Assembly (NCBI GenBank): GCA_963920765.1
Contig: OY987250.1
Location: 17,600,409-17,664,408 of the forward strand
DNA length: 64,000 nucleotides
Reading direction: 5' to 3'
Source: Ulota crispa
Lineage: Eukaryota > Streptophyta > Bryopsida > Orthotrichales > Orthotrichaceae
The notes under the pieces were generated by a model. The model made no database searches. It was not told where the DNA came from and was given only the letters and a program-made list of their open reading frames with translations. Position numbers and translations under genes: made by a program. Of this stretch, positions 35,507 to 47,587 are shown in pieces; within the stretch, counting starts at the first letter, position 1; each line of letters begins with the position of its first letter.

Positions 35507-35994
35507 TGTCTACAAAACCTCCGAAAAAACCGGCTCTGCTGACAAATGACAACCCCGGTTGCACGATCGCCACTAGTCAACCCCGACTATCTTTGTAGGG
35601 TTTGACACTGACGAAAACGATCTAGAGTGGAAATCTTTTTCACACTTGCTCGGATGTGCCAGTGAGTCAGAAGCCCCCACTCCAGATTCTCGGTCCCACC
35701 GCAGCCGCAACGATCTCGCATTTCGTCGCCTACAAGTCTAGATCGAAGCGTGTAAACGCCCAGAGCCGTCACGAGCTCGTTTGCGGGCTCGTTTGCTAGC
35801 ACAGCTGTGCCACAGTTTTCTTGCTGAAGCGCATAAGATCGCAGATGGTAGTGTTTAAAACTCCATCGTCACGCAATTGAACTGCAGCTCGACGTTCCAG
35901 TGTCCACTTGAAAGAGACCCGAGCAGCTAGAATTAGCTAGTGGAGCGGCGTCTGTGTGTGGACGGAGTACGCGAGGACGGTGCCTTATATATCG
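35507..35994 (+). promoter_or_regulatory. Upstream region of the second calmodulin-like gene
   Basis: GC-richer, non-repetitive sequence leading to the start codon. TTATATAT lies only a few bases before the ATG, so it is unlikely to serve this start as a TATA box. No transcription start can be placed. Confidence 0.35.
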
Positions 35995-36516
35995 ATGGCG
36001 ACGTGCATAGACCTGAACCTGTCGCCGCAGCTGGTGCAGGAGCTGACGGACTCTTTCCGGTTCTTCGACCGCAACGGCGACGGCCGCATCTCCAAGGGCG
36101 AGCTGGGCGCCGTGGTGCGGTCGCTGGGGCAGAAGGTGAGCGACACCGAGATCGACCAGCTGATGCGCGAGGTGGACACGAACGGCGACGGCTTCATCGA
36201 TCTGCAGGAGTTCATGGACTTGAACACGCGCGCCTCGGTGCTCGCGCCTGCGGATGCGTCGGGTGCCCGGTCGAGTGGAACCCCTGTGGACGACGACGCG
36301 GCCATGTTGCAGTCGGCGTTCAACGTGTTCGACGTGGATAAGGACGGGTTCATCTCCGCCGACGAGCTGCACTGCGTGCTCGTGGGGTTCGGCGACGACT
36401 CCGTGTCGCTCGACGATTGCCGGTGCATGATCCAGTGCGTCGATGAGGATGGCGACCACATGGTTAACTTCCGGGAATTCGTGGCTCTTATGCACTCCGG
36501 ATCCTTTCGCTTCTGA
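35995..36516 (+). CDS. Calmodulin-like protein, four EF-hands, intronless
   Basis: 173 residues from the first in-frame ATG (TCGATGG context). The frame is open upstream of 35995 but has no ATG there. EF-hand loops are at residues 25-36 (DRNGDGRISKGE), 61-72 (DTNGDGFIDLQE), 113-124 (DVDKDGFISADE) and 150-161 (DEDGDHMVNFRE). The first three are canonical. Loop 4 again has His at position 6, as in the paralogue at 27210, though its acidic positions are better kept. An Ala/Ser/Asp-rich linker (about 80-101) joins the EF pairs. The coding sequence is very GC-rich. A soluble Ca2+ sensor is the likely role. The two genes, about 8 kb apart on one strand, probably arose by local duplication. Confidence 0.93.
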   Translation: MATCIDLNLSPQLVQELTDSFRFFDRNGDGRISKGELGAVVRSLGQKVSDTEIDQLMREVDTNGDGFIDLQEFMDLNTRASVLAPADASGARSSGTPVDDDAAMLQSAFNVFDVDKDGFISADELHCVLVGFGDDSVSLDDCRCMIQCVDEDGDHMVNFREFVALMHSGSFRF

Positions 36517-36707
36517 AGCTGCTGCGCCGGTGTACGCAATCTGCTCACGTATTTGCTACGTCCCGTCCCAATTGCAGGCCCCTGAAAGACCACCCGGTAA
36601 ATTTTGCTCGCAATGGCGGGTCTCAGAACGCCGACAGGCTGACATATTTTGAGGGTGCAAAATTGCCATGTGTGCAAAACTGCCATGTATTATTGATGGA
36701 CTACACT

Positions 36708-36985
36708 GAATATTGCATTTAGGTTGCCACATTACTGTAGAAAGTTGCCTAGTGACTCACTGCTGAGTGCTGGCCATTCGAAGGCGCATGCACTAGACAT
36801 TAAGATATCACATGATTTACAACCTGGATGATGCTAGTTTGTTATTTTGCAGCTTCGGTGTGGTTGCCAAGCTCTTTAAAATTGCTAAGTGTAGAGTTTA
36901 TTGATGAAAATTATTGTAGTATCAGCATTTATGTAGTGTAGAATGTGAAGAAATTAGTGTGGAGGCAACCTAGACGCAATATTCA
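36708..36985 (+). repeat. Diverged family Q element downstream of the calmodulin-like gene
   Basis: The ends TATTGCATTTAGGTTGCC and GGAGGCAACCTAGACGCAATA mirror each other and match the units at 58320-58914. The inner GGCGCATGCA and GAAATTAGTGTGG blocks are also shared. It starts 190 bp after the stop codon and could be part of the 3' untranslated region. Confidence 0.6.
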
Positions 36986-37570
36986 GAGTAGATATTTTCA
37001 GGAGGGTGATTGCCGCACCTTCTACCCTCCTAGTGCTTCAAACTCTGGAGAACGAGCTTATTCGAAGCGAATAGAGCTCCAAATATGACGATTTTCAAGT
37101 GCTGAAATGGGTTAAGGAGTGGTCAAATGAGACCTGTAGCTCTAAATTCTAGGAAGGAAATAGATGTGTGGTTTAGTTGGGTCACTCTGGTTATCAGCTA
37201 GTGACTCCACACTGCTCTCACTGGTTCCTCAAAACTGAATCTTTACTAAGACCACCAGTTTTGGTGAAATCTTGTCATTTTAACGAATATGGGGTCGTCG
37301 CTGAAGTGCAGGCGGTTTACCTTCCGATCATCTCCATGGATCAGAAAAAGTATGTTGTACTGCTTCTGTAGATTTACAGGAAGGAGAGGTTTTGGAGGTG
37401 ACGCTGTGGCAAGAATTGTATATTATGTAGTGCAGAGAATTCATGAATAGTTGGATTATTTTTGCTACTCGATCTCTCAATCCATGAATGTTTCGAGTGT
37501 TGTTTATTTGTAAATTGCACCCATCTCACCGGAGTGGTAAGCGGTACCTAAAAAGAGAAAATATGATAAA
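36986..37570. other. Intergenic DNA, no gene seen
   Basis: Mixed-composition DNA. Only short open frames, with none recognised. Confidence 0.35.
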
Positions 37571-37815
37571 CACCATATTAGGTAAATTGGGAAAAACAGA
37601 GGTATCATTTTGTACTCCACCTTAATACAACAAATATAAGTATAGCTATAGCTCAAAGTTGAAAAGTATTTGAAATTTTTGTATGCAATCATTGAGACTT
37701 CAATATTATACAATAAATTGCATGATTTTTTTTTTGTAATATACTAAATTTTACATAATGACAGAAATAGTGAAAGTCCCAAAATGTACTCTTTCCCAAT
37801 TTACCTAATATGGTG
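37571..37815. mobile_element. Family N TIR element, copy 2
   Basis: CACCATATTAGGTAAATTGG and CCAATTTACCTAATATGGTG are exact mirror ends. The interior is AT-rich. 245 bp and non-coding. Confidence 0.85.
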
Positions 37816-39749
37816 TTGATATGGTTTGGATTTAGTAGATATGGCTGGAAAATGATGTGATATTATTGTTTTCTCATTGATAGTAACGTAAAAACCACTA
37901 TGAAAGAGGTAGTATTGAAGTGAGTAATACCCATTACAGTAATGCTTGGAGAAGGTCAACCTTTGTAAGAGAAACGTTTGGATAGTGTGAAGGGTTGCTC
38001 TCTTTTTTGTGTTCTAAGCCCGACTGACTTAATGACTGAGTGTTTGTTTATGCTCAATGATTCAATATAGTCAATGTTTTTTTCTTCCCCAAGGCATTGA
38101 CCTTATCCAAGCATCACTCATCACAATCCTTAATATGGGGAAAAATCCAATTTCAGGACTTTTGAATTTTATGCTTTTGGAAAAATGTTCAAAAAATATT
38201 GTATTGAGGATGTAAGTCATGTAACAACTCAAAAGTCCCTAAACTAGATTTTTTTTTTCTAAATTAATGAGTATTGCATTGGTGTAAGGGTGAAAGTTGT
38301 CAAAGAGATAAAAAGACTTTGGACTTTGGAGACCTTGATTCTTCCCTATATTCTATACATGGGTCAAAGATATAAGGAACTCTTTTCAAAATGTTATGCA
38401 TGTGTGTCCTTGGAAGTAGCAGTTGTGGTTTTTGAATGTTTTGTAAGCGTGTTTGAAACTATTCTCATTATGTTGTTGGAATGATGTTTTAGATTTCAAT
38501 CATTTGCATGTTATAGCTTATAGGTTTCCAAACATTTTTTTTGCAATTATTTTAGAGTTGAAAAAGTACAAGAATGATTTAGCTACAACAACCTAGATTT
38601 AACTATAGGAACTTCTAGGAGTTGGTTGCAATTGCAACACAACTACGTCAATTATATTCTTGAATTGACTATAAAACCAAAACTTACAGTTTTACCTTAA
38701 ATGGAAAGTATTAGGAGACACATTTGTGAATAAAACAAGGTATCTTCAAAAGATGAATGGTGCTTTGTTCAAAAATGTTGGGTTGGTTGAAACACTGTAA
38801 CATAATAGAATTTACATTTATCAAATGGTTTGAATAGTATTTTATCAACAAAATAATTTCTAAACTTATTATGGTTTTGATAAAATACTATGCATTATAA
38901 AGTTTTATATTGTTGCATTATAGATGACATTTTCTATAAAGGTTTACTCTAATTTGAAACTCTAAACCCTTTCATGTTCTTTGTTCATCTTAATTTATAG
39001 TACTCATATAAAGACGCACTTCAAAATATGTGCCAATTTACAAGAATTTAGATTAGCCCCTAAAACCACCACATGTTTCATTTAGCGTGTTGTCCATAAT
39101 ATTTGATTATAAATAGAAAATTTTGAAGTTGATAAACATGGACCTTTTAACAAATGAATAAAGTGGGAAAAAAAACCAACACCAATCATATGATACAAGC
39201 ATTCACAAAAAAAGAACATGAATAATTGAATACCAATGCAAAGATTGTTGTCTACAATCATCATAATCAAAATAGTATTTAAATATTGCAATCAACCATA
39301 AATAAAATTTTCTTACATTAGTATGAAGTAACTTATAAGTAGGCCTCACAAATTCACATATTTCTTGAGTTAGTGAGAGCGTTATTAGTGCCAAGCACAA
39401 TGATTGAAGTGTTTGAATTGATTCTCTAATAAACAAACCATGTTCTACCATAAGAACTAGTGGTGATGGGTCAAATGTCACATAATCTATGTCTATTTTT
39501 CAATAGAAATTAGACTATTTAGTAAGTTGTTTGGCCTAGGCTAGCTATAGTGGATCCTTTTTATTAGACGCTTTAAAAAAGTAAACTTACCATGCAAAAG
39601 TTTTAAGAAACCAACATAAGAAGCCTAGTAACTTGTTAACATTCATTCATTATTAAAATTTGAATCTTAGTCTTATTTGATAGAGTTGAGGCAAAAATAA
39701 CTTAGAAGATTAGTTTAGGAAATAAGTTGGACTTGGAATTGGGTTTGGG
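37816..39749. other. Intergenic DNA, no gene seen
   Basis: AT-rich sequence. Short open frames only, none recognised, and no clear terminal repeat pair. Confidence 0.4.
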
Positions 39750-39753
39750 TTAA

Positions 39754-40053
39754 CCCTTGAGCTCTCCGGTGGCAATGTTTTTGAAAAATGTCCACGTTTA
39801 ACTCTTATCCTCTTCTTAATGGTATAGTCAAAGGACTTAAACTTTTAATGTTTTTGAAAAGTGTCCACGTTTGACTCTTATCCTCTTCTTAATGGTACAT
39901 TCAAAGGACTTATACTTCTTCATGTACCTCAAGGCATGTGTCTACTACCACTCAAAAAAAATTCAAGCTATTTGACTGTACTTAGGTAATAGTTTATTGG
40001 ACTAAGTACAAAAGGGTATGGATTTGATTGCATATGGCATGGGGGCTCAAGGG
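39754..40053. mobile_element. Family D TTAA-flanked element
   Basis: TTAA 39750-39753, then CCCTTGAGCTCTCC. It ends GGGGGCTCAAGGG, then TTAA 40054-40057. Inside is a 73-bp tandem duplication (units start at 39774 and 39847, AATGTTTTTGAAAA). 300 bp and non-coding. Confidence 0.75.
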
Positions 40054-40057
40054 TTAA

Positions 40058-40474
40058 GAGCATCTCCACTAGCCCAGAGAAAAATAGACTCTCCAAAGAA
40101 ATTTTGGAGGGGTCGTGGAGGCAAATGTGCTCAGGCAATCATCCCAATGTCCACCGGTTCACTCCAATTTCAACGCGCCATGTGATCAGTTGGTTTCTAT
40201 TTCTGATTAAGTTGTGCTTTGCCTGCCACACATACATGTAGGACCCATGGATAGGAGTGTATGGTGAGTAGTTTGTAAAAAGAGACAAAACCATTCCATA
40301 AATCCAGCGTGTTATAAAACATCGCAGTCTCTGCAGCTCCCCATACGCGACGCTTTGTTTAATAAGGCCGCTCAAAAATCTGAACAAAGTGTGTCATTGG
40401 TAGAGCTAAAAATCATGTACAGTGACTTGCTCACTTGCTCAAACCCCATCTTTGCTCAACCGGTGAAGATGCTC
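40058..40474. mobile_element. Tourist-like MITE (family I, copy 2)
   Basis: GAGCATCTCCACTAG on the left and CAACCGGTGAAGATGCTC on the right, with TAA on both sides (40055-40057, 40475-40477). Its left TAA is the end of the TTAA of the preceding family D element. It lies about 260 bp upstream of the PARN start. Confidence 0.8.
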
Positions 40475-40736
40475 TAAGAACTAGTGTACCTCCAACAAAC
40501 TGCTCGTTCATTATGATTTATGACACCTATTCTCTCTTCTTCGTCAACCTAATGGCCACGGGGACCAACGGTCCGTTCACACCCGATGGCTATGACCGGC
40601 GGACGTCAACTGAAGGATCACCGACGCTGGTTCTCCAAACCCTAACTTCTGGGCTCTGCGGGGTTTGGGTTTGGCGGTGCGTGTGAAGTCCCCGCGTCAG
40701 AGCTGCGGAGAATGCGAGGCCGGTGAAGTGTTCAGG

Positions 40737-43700
40737 ATGTGCTTGAGGCCATGGCTACGGCCACGCACGCTCTCCTCCCTTCGCCGTTCACTCTCTCTCG
40801 AGATAGCACCGGGTTTGCAGGCCAGTAGTTTGATACATTACCGCTGGCTTGGCGGTAGTTTTTTTTCAGCGTTCGATGGAGACTTCAGGTGGCGAAGGAG
40901 CAGAGACCCAAGTTTGAGAAGTGGAAGTTTTAGTAATGGAGGAGGTTACGGAGAAATTAGGGTTAGGGTTGAGGGACAGAGGAGAGGGATTTCTGGGAGG
41001 GCAGGAGGAGGTGGAGGCGGAGGAGGAGGGCGAGGTGGAGGAGAAGGAGCGGCAGGTCTGATATCTATGGCCAATGTGACACGACGCAATTTCGCAGAGT
41101 CGCTGGAGCATCTGAAAATGCACCTCGCAGGGGCCGATTTTGTGGCGATCGATTTGGAGATGACGGGCGTGGAGAGCACGAAGTGGCGACGTAATTTGGA
41201 GCTCGACAGTCACGAAACCAGGTAAGCAGCGATCGTGTTATCTTTCTTCAAAATTAGCAAAATCACTACAGCTTTTAACTATTTATAACAGTAGAGCAGT
41301 CCGGCCTCGTTTGTAGAGAACTTCTAGATCAACGTATAATCAGTAGAAAATTTTAAAAAACATTTCAAATCACTACAGAGAACTCTGCATATCGAACTAG
41401 AAAAAACCAGAGCAATTCAGAATAAGGTTTGCAAAGATTGTCGAATTGTTTTCAATAAGAAATCTAGATTATTTTCGTGAACAGTTCCAAGGTTGTTAAG
41501 TGAGACAGCTGCGTAAGAATGTTGTATTGATAGCCGTTTAGTAATTTAGATTTTGCTGCAATATTTGTAGCACCTCAATCGAGTCATTGTATAGTTGTTT
41601 TGTTTAGGACATTTGCAGTTGTAAACCAATTGCCTAGAACTTGTTTTTCTTCTAATGTAATGCATAATCATTTTGGTTCTCTTTTGCCTCATGAAGGAAA
41701 ACCCAAAATCAAAATTTGTCTTCACAATGCTACTCTTCATTACTTTGTTGGAATACTTTGTTAAGAGGGGCGCTTGGTGTATTTATATTTGGATATTTGG
41801 ATATGGGCACACAATTTGCACTTTTGTTGCTTCAACTTACACCAAAAAAGTTTAGAAGATTTTGGAACGGGCGCTTGGTGTTCCATATTTGGGGCCTTCT
41901 TTATTGCTTCAACTTCCACCCAAACGTTCTACAAGGTTCTAGAAAATGGCACGGAGTCCAAATCCTCCCACTGAGCTCAACACGTTTTTTAACTCACTTT
42001 TGACACTTTTTCTGTTCTAGCCATGTGGTTTAAAGTTAGTGCAATTTTACTGCAGGTACCAGAATCTGAAGCATTCTGCTGAGAAATTTGCAGTGTGGCA
42101 GTGCGGGGTGTGTCCGTTCAAGTGGAACGAATCAGGGAAGAAGTGGATCGCGTACCCGTACAATTTCTTCGTGTTTCCTCGGAATGAGTTGCAACTGGAG
42201 CTTCCAGCGCGGAGTTTCTTTGCGCAGACGAACTCCCTCGAGTTTTTAACAAAACACCGGTTTGATTTCAATGCGTGCATTTATGATGGAATCTCGTATC
42301 TATCGCATGAGCAGGAGGCAGCTGCGAGGGTGTTGGTAGGGTTAGTACCTGGCAAGCAGTCTCTTCCTGTACAACATGAGTCTGACTATCCATTGACGAG
42401 ATCAAACGATGCCACATTCTTTGAGAAGATTCGTTCGCAGATTGGAAAATGGCGTGATGAGCTGCTGCACAATCGCCAGAAGTGGCAAGTGACAAATGCG
42501 AAGTTGATAAATCCTAGTAACTCGTCTTTGGAAGAAAAAAATTCAAGCAAAGACGTCAATATGGGATTATCTCTAGGAAGCTTACGACCTTCACTTACCA
42601 TTGATGTTACCAGTCACCACCAGGCACGACTCGTCAAGCAGGTGCAGTGATTTTGTTAAGCTTTTTCAAGTTCAATGCAATCTTCAACTTTTAACAGCTA
42701 TTTCTAGTAGATTATTCAATCATTCTGTAGCAGCTTATTACATTTGGTGTGTTTCTGGCTCCTGTTGGCATTTTTTGAAATAGATCTTACACTTTTGAAT
42801 GAATAAGTGTTTCTTTGATGAAGTTAGCCTGGCTAAGCTTTGTGCAAATGTGTTTTCACTGAGCAGGTAATTCGAACGCATTTTCCCGATCTCGTCCCCG
42901 TGGTGACTGCAAAGGGAGGCAGTGGTCCACCTGAGCGAAGCCGAATCCGCGTTATCTACGTTTCCTCGAAGGAAGACATGGCCAAGTTTTTACAGGAGTT
43001 GGCAGATGAGGAGCGAGGAGCGTTGGAGGCGCGCGTGTCGCACGCTGTGGGATTTCGCAAAGTGTTGGATGCAATTGTGGCCTCAGGTCTTTCTGTTGTA
43101 GGTCATAACTGTATTCTCGACATGGCACACATTTATTCCAAGTTTTTTGGCGCTTTGCCTGCGACAGCCGCAGATTTTTCTTCTTCGTTGCGGCAGCAAT
43201 TTCCATGTATTGTGGATACGAAGTATCTTCTAAGAGCAGAGCCAACGTTGCGGGGGATTTTAGCCAGCCGGAGCACTTCTTTAGCCGTTGTATTTACTCA
43301 TATTTGTCAGGGATTTGCGGACAAGGCAGTTGCCTCAGGCAGGTTCTCTTTTGGAAAAGGGAAGATTCTCAACACTGCATTCACGAAAGTGGCAGTTGAA
43401 GTGTCGGAAGAGTTTCAACGCTATGGAGGTGCGAAAGACACCGGATTGAAACATGAGGCTGGCTTCGATGCCTACATGACAGGTATACCTTTTCATTTGT
43501 ATGCCACTTTTGGTGTTTGTCTTTTCATGATACTGTTGTCGTTACAAGCACTCTTTTCGCCTTACCTCGTTCAGATGTCTTGATGAACTCCTGCGAGTGA
43601 TTCGTTTGTATTTATCTTACGATGTCTGTTGTTCGATCCAGGTTCTGTTTTTGCTCAAGCTTGTCACCTACTTCAAGTTGATGCTCACGTGGTTCAAAAA

Positions 43701-44417
43701 CTTCCGGAGGCTGTGAAGGCCGGAGAACAGGGCTTTGCAAGTTATGCAAACTTGTTGGCATTAGGATGGGTAGGCAACATGGTATTAGACCTCTCTGCCG
43801 GGAAAGAAGCCATTGGTGTGAAAGCTCTCCGGGGTCCCACGTCCTCTGCAGATCGGCATCTAGGTCATGCCACAGTTGCACTCGTATGGGGATTTCCTTC
43901 TGGCATCAATGAGGCTGAAATAAGGCTGCTTGTGCATAAAGTTTTCAACGCGGAGCGAGGCTTCCCACGCGTGGATGTCACAATTGTGGACGACAGCTCA
44001 GCTTTTTTGTATTTCAGAGATCCTCTTCACATGCTCCTATTTTTAAGGTTGATGCAGGGGCCCCTTGCTTCTAACTCAATTCCTCCAAGCTTTAGAGCAG
44101 CTCCCTATCATGCTTACGAGCATCTTTGCAGGTCACCTTTGACGACGGAGCGGTTGGCCGACTCGGCCGATATTTTGCAATTGGAACGTCTTTATCCTCA
44201 ACAGGCTTCAGCTAGTGTCCTTATTGATGACATAATGCGTGGCAAGTTCCACAAAGAGACAAATGAGTATGCCAGCCTAGAACTCAATCCTACACAGGGA
44301 AACGGTGTGCATCCTCTGAGCGATCAAGATATGGAAACTAATGGTCTACACGAACCGCACGAGGCTAGACATGTGAAAGAAGCAACACAGAGCGATTCGA
44401 GGATTGGAGTACAATAA
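40737..44417 (+). CDS. PARN: Poly(A)-specific ribonuclease PARN homologue, four exons
   Basis: Exons 40737-41221, 42056-42641, 42867-43482 and 43642-44417 join in frame into 820 residues. The introns are GT-AG (GTAAGC...CTGCAG, GTGCAG...GAGCAG, GTATAC...ATCCAG). The product is a DEDD-family deadenylase: Asp139 and Glu141 in VAIDLEMTG, Asp442 in VGHNCILDMAH, and His553 and Asp558 in KHEAGFDAYMTG, so all catalytic positions are present. The plant family blocks SAEKFAVWQCGVCPFKW and FFVFPRNE follow exon 1. Residues about 636-705 look like the C-terminal RRM-like domain. The first ~85 residues are Arg/Ser-rich with few acids, fitting a mitochondrial presequence as in Arabidopsis AHG2/PARN, followed by a poly-Gly stretch. 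A second in-frame ATG at 41067 (MANVTRRNF) would give an untargeted 710-residue form. An overlapping 25-codon frame (40751-40828) with a better start context competes with the first ATG. Confidence 0.92.
41584..41655. repeat. Half CACTA-like MITE in PARN intron 1
   Basis: GTTTAGGACATTTGCAGTTG followed by CTTGTTTTTCTTCTA matches the right arm of the hairpin at 11535-11678. The left arm is missing. Confidence 0.6.
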
Positions 44418-46235
44418 CCTAGGGTTTATTTTTGCAGCTGAATGAGAAATTCTTTCAGATCTAAAGAACTAGCCGCAGGTAGGCCTTTTTTGTTAATCAA
44501 ATGCACCAGCGGCTATTCGAGGATTTATTTTTGTTCTTCTGGCTGCTGCTCAACATCTTCTGTACAAAATTCCGAGTCAACATTTCATATAGCCTTTCTC
44601 CAATTCATGGAAGCTTGCTGAATCCTGTAAGGGAGGCTAGCGCTATCATTCTTTATTAAAGTTGGTGTCAGCAGATACACCACTTTTGCTGAATTATTTT
44701 GAAGATGCCGTTCTGAAGAAGTCCATGACGAGTTCGACAGCTTACGAGGGTGACATATGTGGAAGAAGGAACCAGCGTTGGTGCAACTTGGGCCTTCATG
44801 AATTTACAAGTACTCAGTCTTCACTTATTCCTTGATTGTTTGCTAACTTCTAAAGTGCTTGATGGTTCACTGCTTTTGTTGGTTCTGATTTAACAAACCA
44901 CACAGTTTGGTGCATTGCGTAGCATATCCAATCAACAATTGTACATGGGAAATGGGATTATCATTCAGTGTCTACTGTCTCTCCTGTACCAGTAACCTAC
45001 AAGAATTGAAGCTTTGTTGGTCCAGTTCTCTGTTCTGAACTTTTAGATTGATTCTAACTAAACTTTTGTGGGATGGTGTTTCACTTTTCAGCTCATTCGA
45101 TTTTGAAGCCCACTTTGACGACGTGAAACATTCAGCCATTGGAACTTAGCAAAGGATGAAGACTCTATGGAGTGTAAGGCTTTGCATTTACCAGAGGTAA
45201 GCACCCAGCTGTAGGTAGAGGCATCTAATCTGAGAGCATCAATATATGAATGGAAAGAGATTCCAGAAATATTGTGTCATCCTCGCAGGGACACAATTGG
45301 CTTTTCTTCAATGTATTGCATTCTTTTCGATGTTCAATCTTTGTAAAGTACATGTGTATGTGCTCCACTGATTTGATTTCATATTCAAACTTTTGTTTAA
45401 TGTTTTAGTTTCCCAACCTTTGGTGACAAACTTTGTAAGATGCTCTTTTGGTTTTGAATTACCTGGTCACTTGGAGATGTCTATTCGTCTTGACAGTCCT
45501 TCACAAAAGACTCACAGTAAGATTCAAAATCCCACCTTTCTCATCACCTCCCAACACCCTAAACTGGAAAAAGTTAGATTTTCAGGTGAAATACGTACTC
45601 TTGAGAACAGTTACAGAAAACTTGGGGTCTCAGGTACTCCAAAGATTAGATTAGGGAGAACTAGCGATGAGAGTGTCGATAATGAAAAGAAAAGAAAAGA
45701 ATATCAGTTTGAGTATTGAGAAATAAAAATCAACTATTGTTTTAAGAGAAATTATAATTGTGGTTGAAACCGAAGCATTATCCAAGTTGGGTGTGTGAAA
45801 AATTAGTTAAACATGAGAAATGCAAGGTTATTTACTCCACCAAAATCATCACATGTTGTGGACTCCAGAATATTCAACACGTAGTATTACTTTCCAACTT
45901 TTGCTTATTATTGTGGAACATCATTTTTGTAAGTATTTCAAATCAAGCTTTTTTGAACTGCAAATCTTAGGATTTGAGTTCTTGCTTGTTATGGTGATTT
46001 TTAGCACTAGACAAATTATTTTGGGCCACAATAATTATGAGCCCAAAATAGTTATTCACTCACAATATATAGTGATTTCAGTGAATTTTTTTTTAGAACT
46101 CCTTGTGTATTGCTCAATTCAAGATTTTTTTTATTTTTCCTTTTGGAAAAGAAATAGCTATTTTAAGTGGATTTGGCATACTTAAACTTTCTCATATTTA
46201 CCTTACAAATGTGGTCTCCAAATTTACTTGAACAT
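44418..46235 (+). other. PARN 3' flank, then intergenic
   Basis: 44418 to about 45360 is mixed-composition DNA likely to include the 3' untranslated region. A donor-like CCAGAGGTAAGCAC at about 45190 leaves room for a spliced 3' end. A 108-codon open frame at 45393-45719 is not recognised. 46019-46049 is a small hairpin (TTTTGGGC...GCCCAAAA). Confidence 0.35.
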
Positions 46236-46550
46236 ATAAAGGAGGCTCATGAATGGAGCATCTAAGGGCTGAAACTGAATTTTGGGTAGGTGAAACTTCT
46301 TGAAATAATTTTTAGTAAATTTTCCTTGAACGACAAGAAGAATTGGCATATAACTCAAGTTGTTTCATATTTTTTGGAACTTTGTGGAATTAATTATGAA
46401 ATTTTGAACTAGAAAGGCCATCGGGCTCTAAAATAGAGCACCTCCTCAAACGTACATTGCATGTATGTTGTTGCAGGGCTATGAAAAACATGTACAAACA
46501 TAGTACAGTACATTTGAGGAGGTGCTCCATTTTAGAGCCTCCTACCTTAG
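46236..46550 (-). mobile_element. Small TIR element, family H, copy 2
   Basis: Starts AAAGGAGGCTCATGAATGG and ends TAGAGCCTCCTACCTTAG. The interior is the inverse of 2647-2963. It holds an inner pair CACCTCCTCAAACGTACA and TGTACTGTACC-like facing GTACATTTGAGGAGGTGC. Confidence 0.65.
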
Positions 46551-46978
46551 TGTATGACACTTATAATCAACAATTTTTGAATTTGAATAGATAGTTTACT
46601 ACTCAATAAGACCATCCAGATGAAGCTTGAGTTCTCTTCTTCATGTTAGTGAAATTACTTTTGAACTAATGGATATATGTGTTGTGTTTTAGTGTTTCTT
46701 GTTGTGACAATAGTTGCTTGTTATAAATGTTACTATAAGATCAAATTTTGCATGTTTTGTGTTATTTTTCTTTTGCATCATTTTAAAATTAAAAATATCA
46801 AAAAAATGTGAACTTTTTTCTTTAGTCAAGATTTTGGGTATTCAAGCATCCCAATAATTCACCTCCTTGCACAAGAATACATTATAGTTTTTGTTTAGTA
46901 GTTTGCTTGCATTGTGTACATAAAGAAGATTGAAAGATCTTTGATCCATGCCTAAGTCTCTATTTTATTCCTCATGTG

Positions 46979-47186
46979 CACTAAAAGAAATCTATGTTTT
47001 AGGTGACAAGTCCAAAAGTTTTACAACAAACTTTAGGTGATATTTATGTTGACATCTAATTGTTTTTATGTCAACAATAACATCCAATGTAAAATCTTGA
47101 AAACATAAACATAGTTAGATGTCAATATAAAATCTACTTCAAAAATTTGAGCTTGTCACCTAAAACTCATATTTCTTTTACAAGTG
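46979..47186. mobile_element. CACTA-like hairpin MITE
   Basis: CACTAAAAGAAATCTATG, then TTTTAGGTGACAAG, on the left faces CTTGTCACCTAAAA, then CATATTTCTTTTACAAGTG, on the right. The arms run most of the way to a centre near 47085. CACT...AGTG termini are typical of CACTA elements. About 208 bp and non-coding. Confidence 0.7.
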
Positions 47187-47587
47187 GTTGTTTCTTTACT
47201 ATAACTAGTCATGTATGCTTGTCCATCCTCTATAGTTGCTCCTTATTCTTTACTTAAATTTAAGGTTGCTCCACCAAAATGTAGAAGTGTTTGTTCAAAG
47301 GTTTATCCCAAAATCTTCTAATTTTTCATGTACCAATTCTTTTCCCTATTAATCAAAATTTGTATGGATCCAAAGTCTTCTAATGTCAAGATTGTGTAGC
47401 TTTTGGAACTTATACTCATTTTTGTTGCATCTTTAGCAAGAATTGAACCTTCCCTAGCCCCTCATTCTCTCGACTTTCAGAGCGCAATACATGCCTCAAA
47501 CCTCGGATCAGTTGGATGAGCTCCAAATATTTTTCATGACAAGTTTCATGTAACTTGTACACATCCAACTTTGGTTGAAGGAGAGTT

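Noticed and set aside
35956-35994. A 13-codon N-terminal extension of the second calmodulin-like protein
   Set aside because: The upstream start would be GTG. The first ATG (35995) gives a protein collinear with the paralogue.
35869-36686. Minus- and other-frame open frames of 133-233 codons over the second calmodulin-like gene
   Set aside because: The real frame contains four EF-hands. The others are low-complexity mirror translations of GC-rich codons.
40665-40736. A 24-codon N-terminal extension of PARN
   Set aside because: It would begin at TTG. The first in-frame ATG is at 40737.
45393-45719. 108-codon open frame downstream of PARN
   Set aside because: No recognisable family, AT-rich composition and no splice or start context beyond chance.
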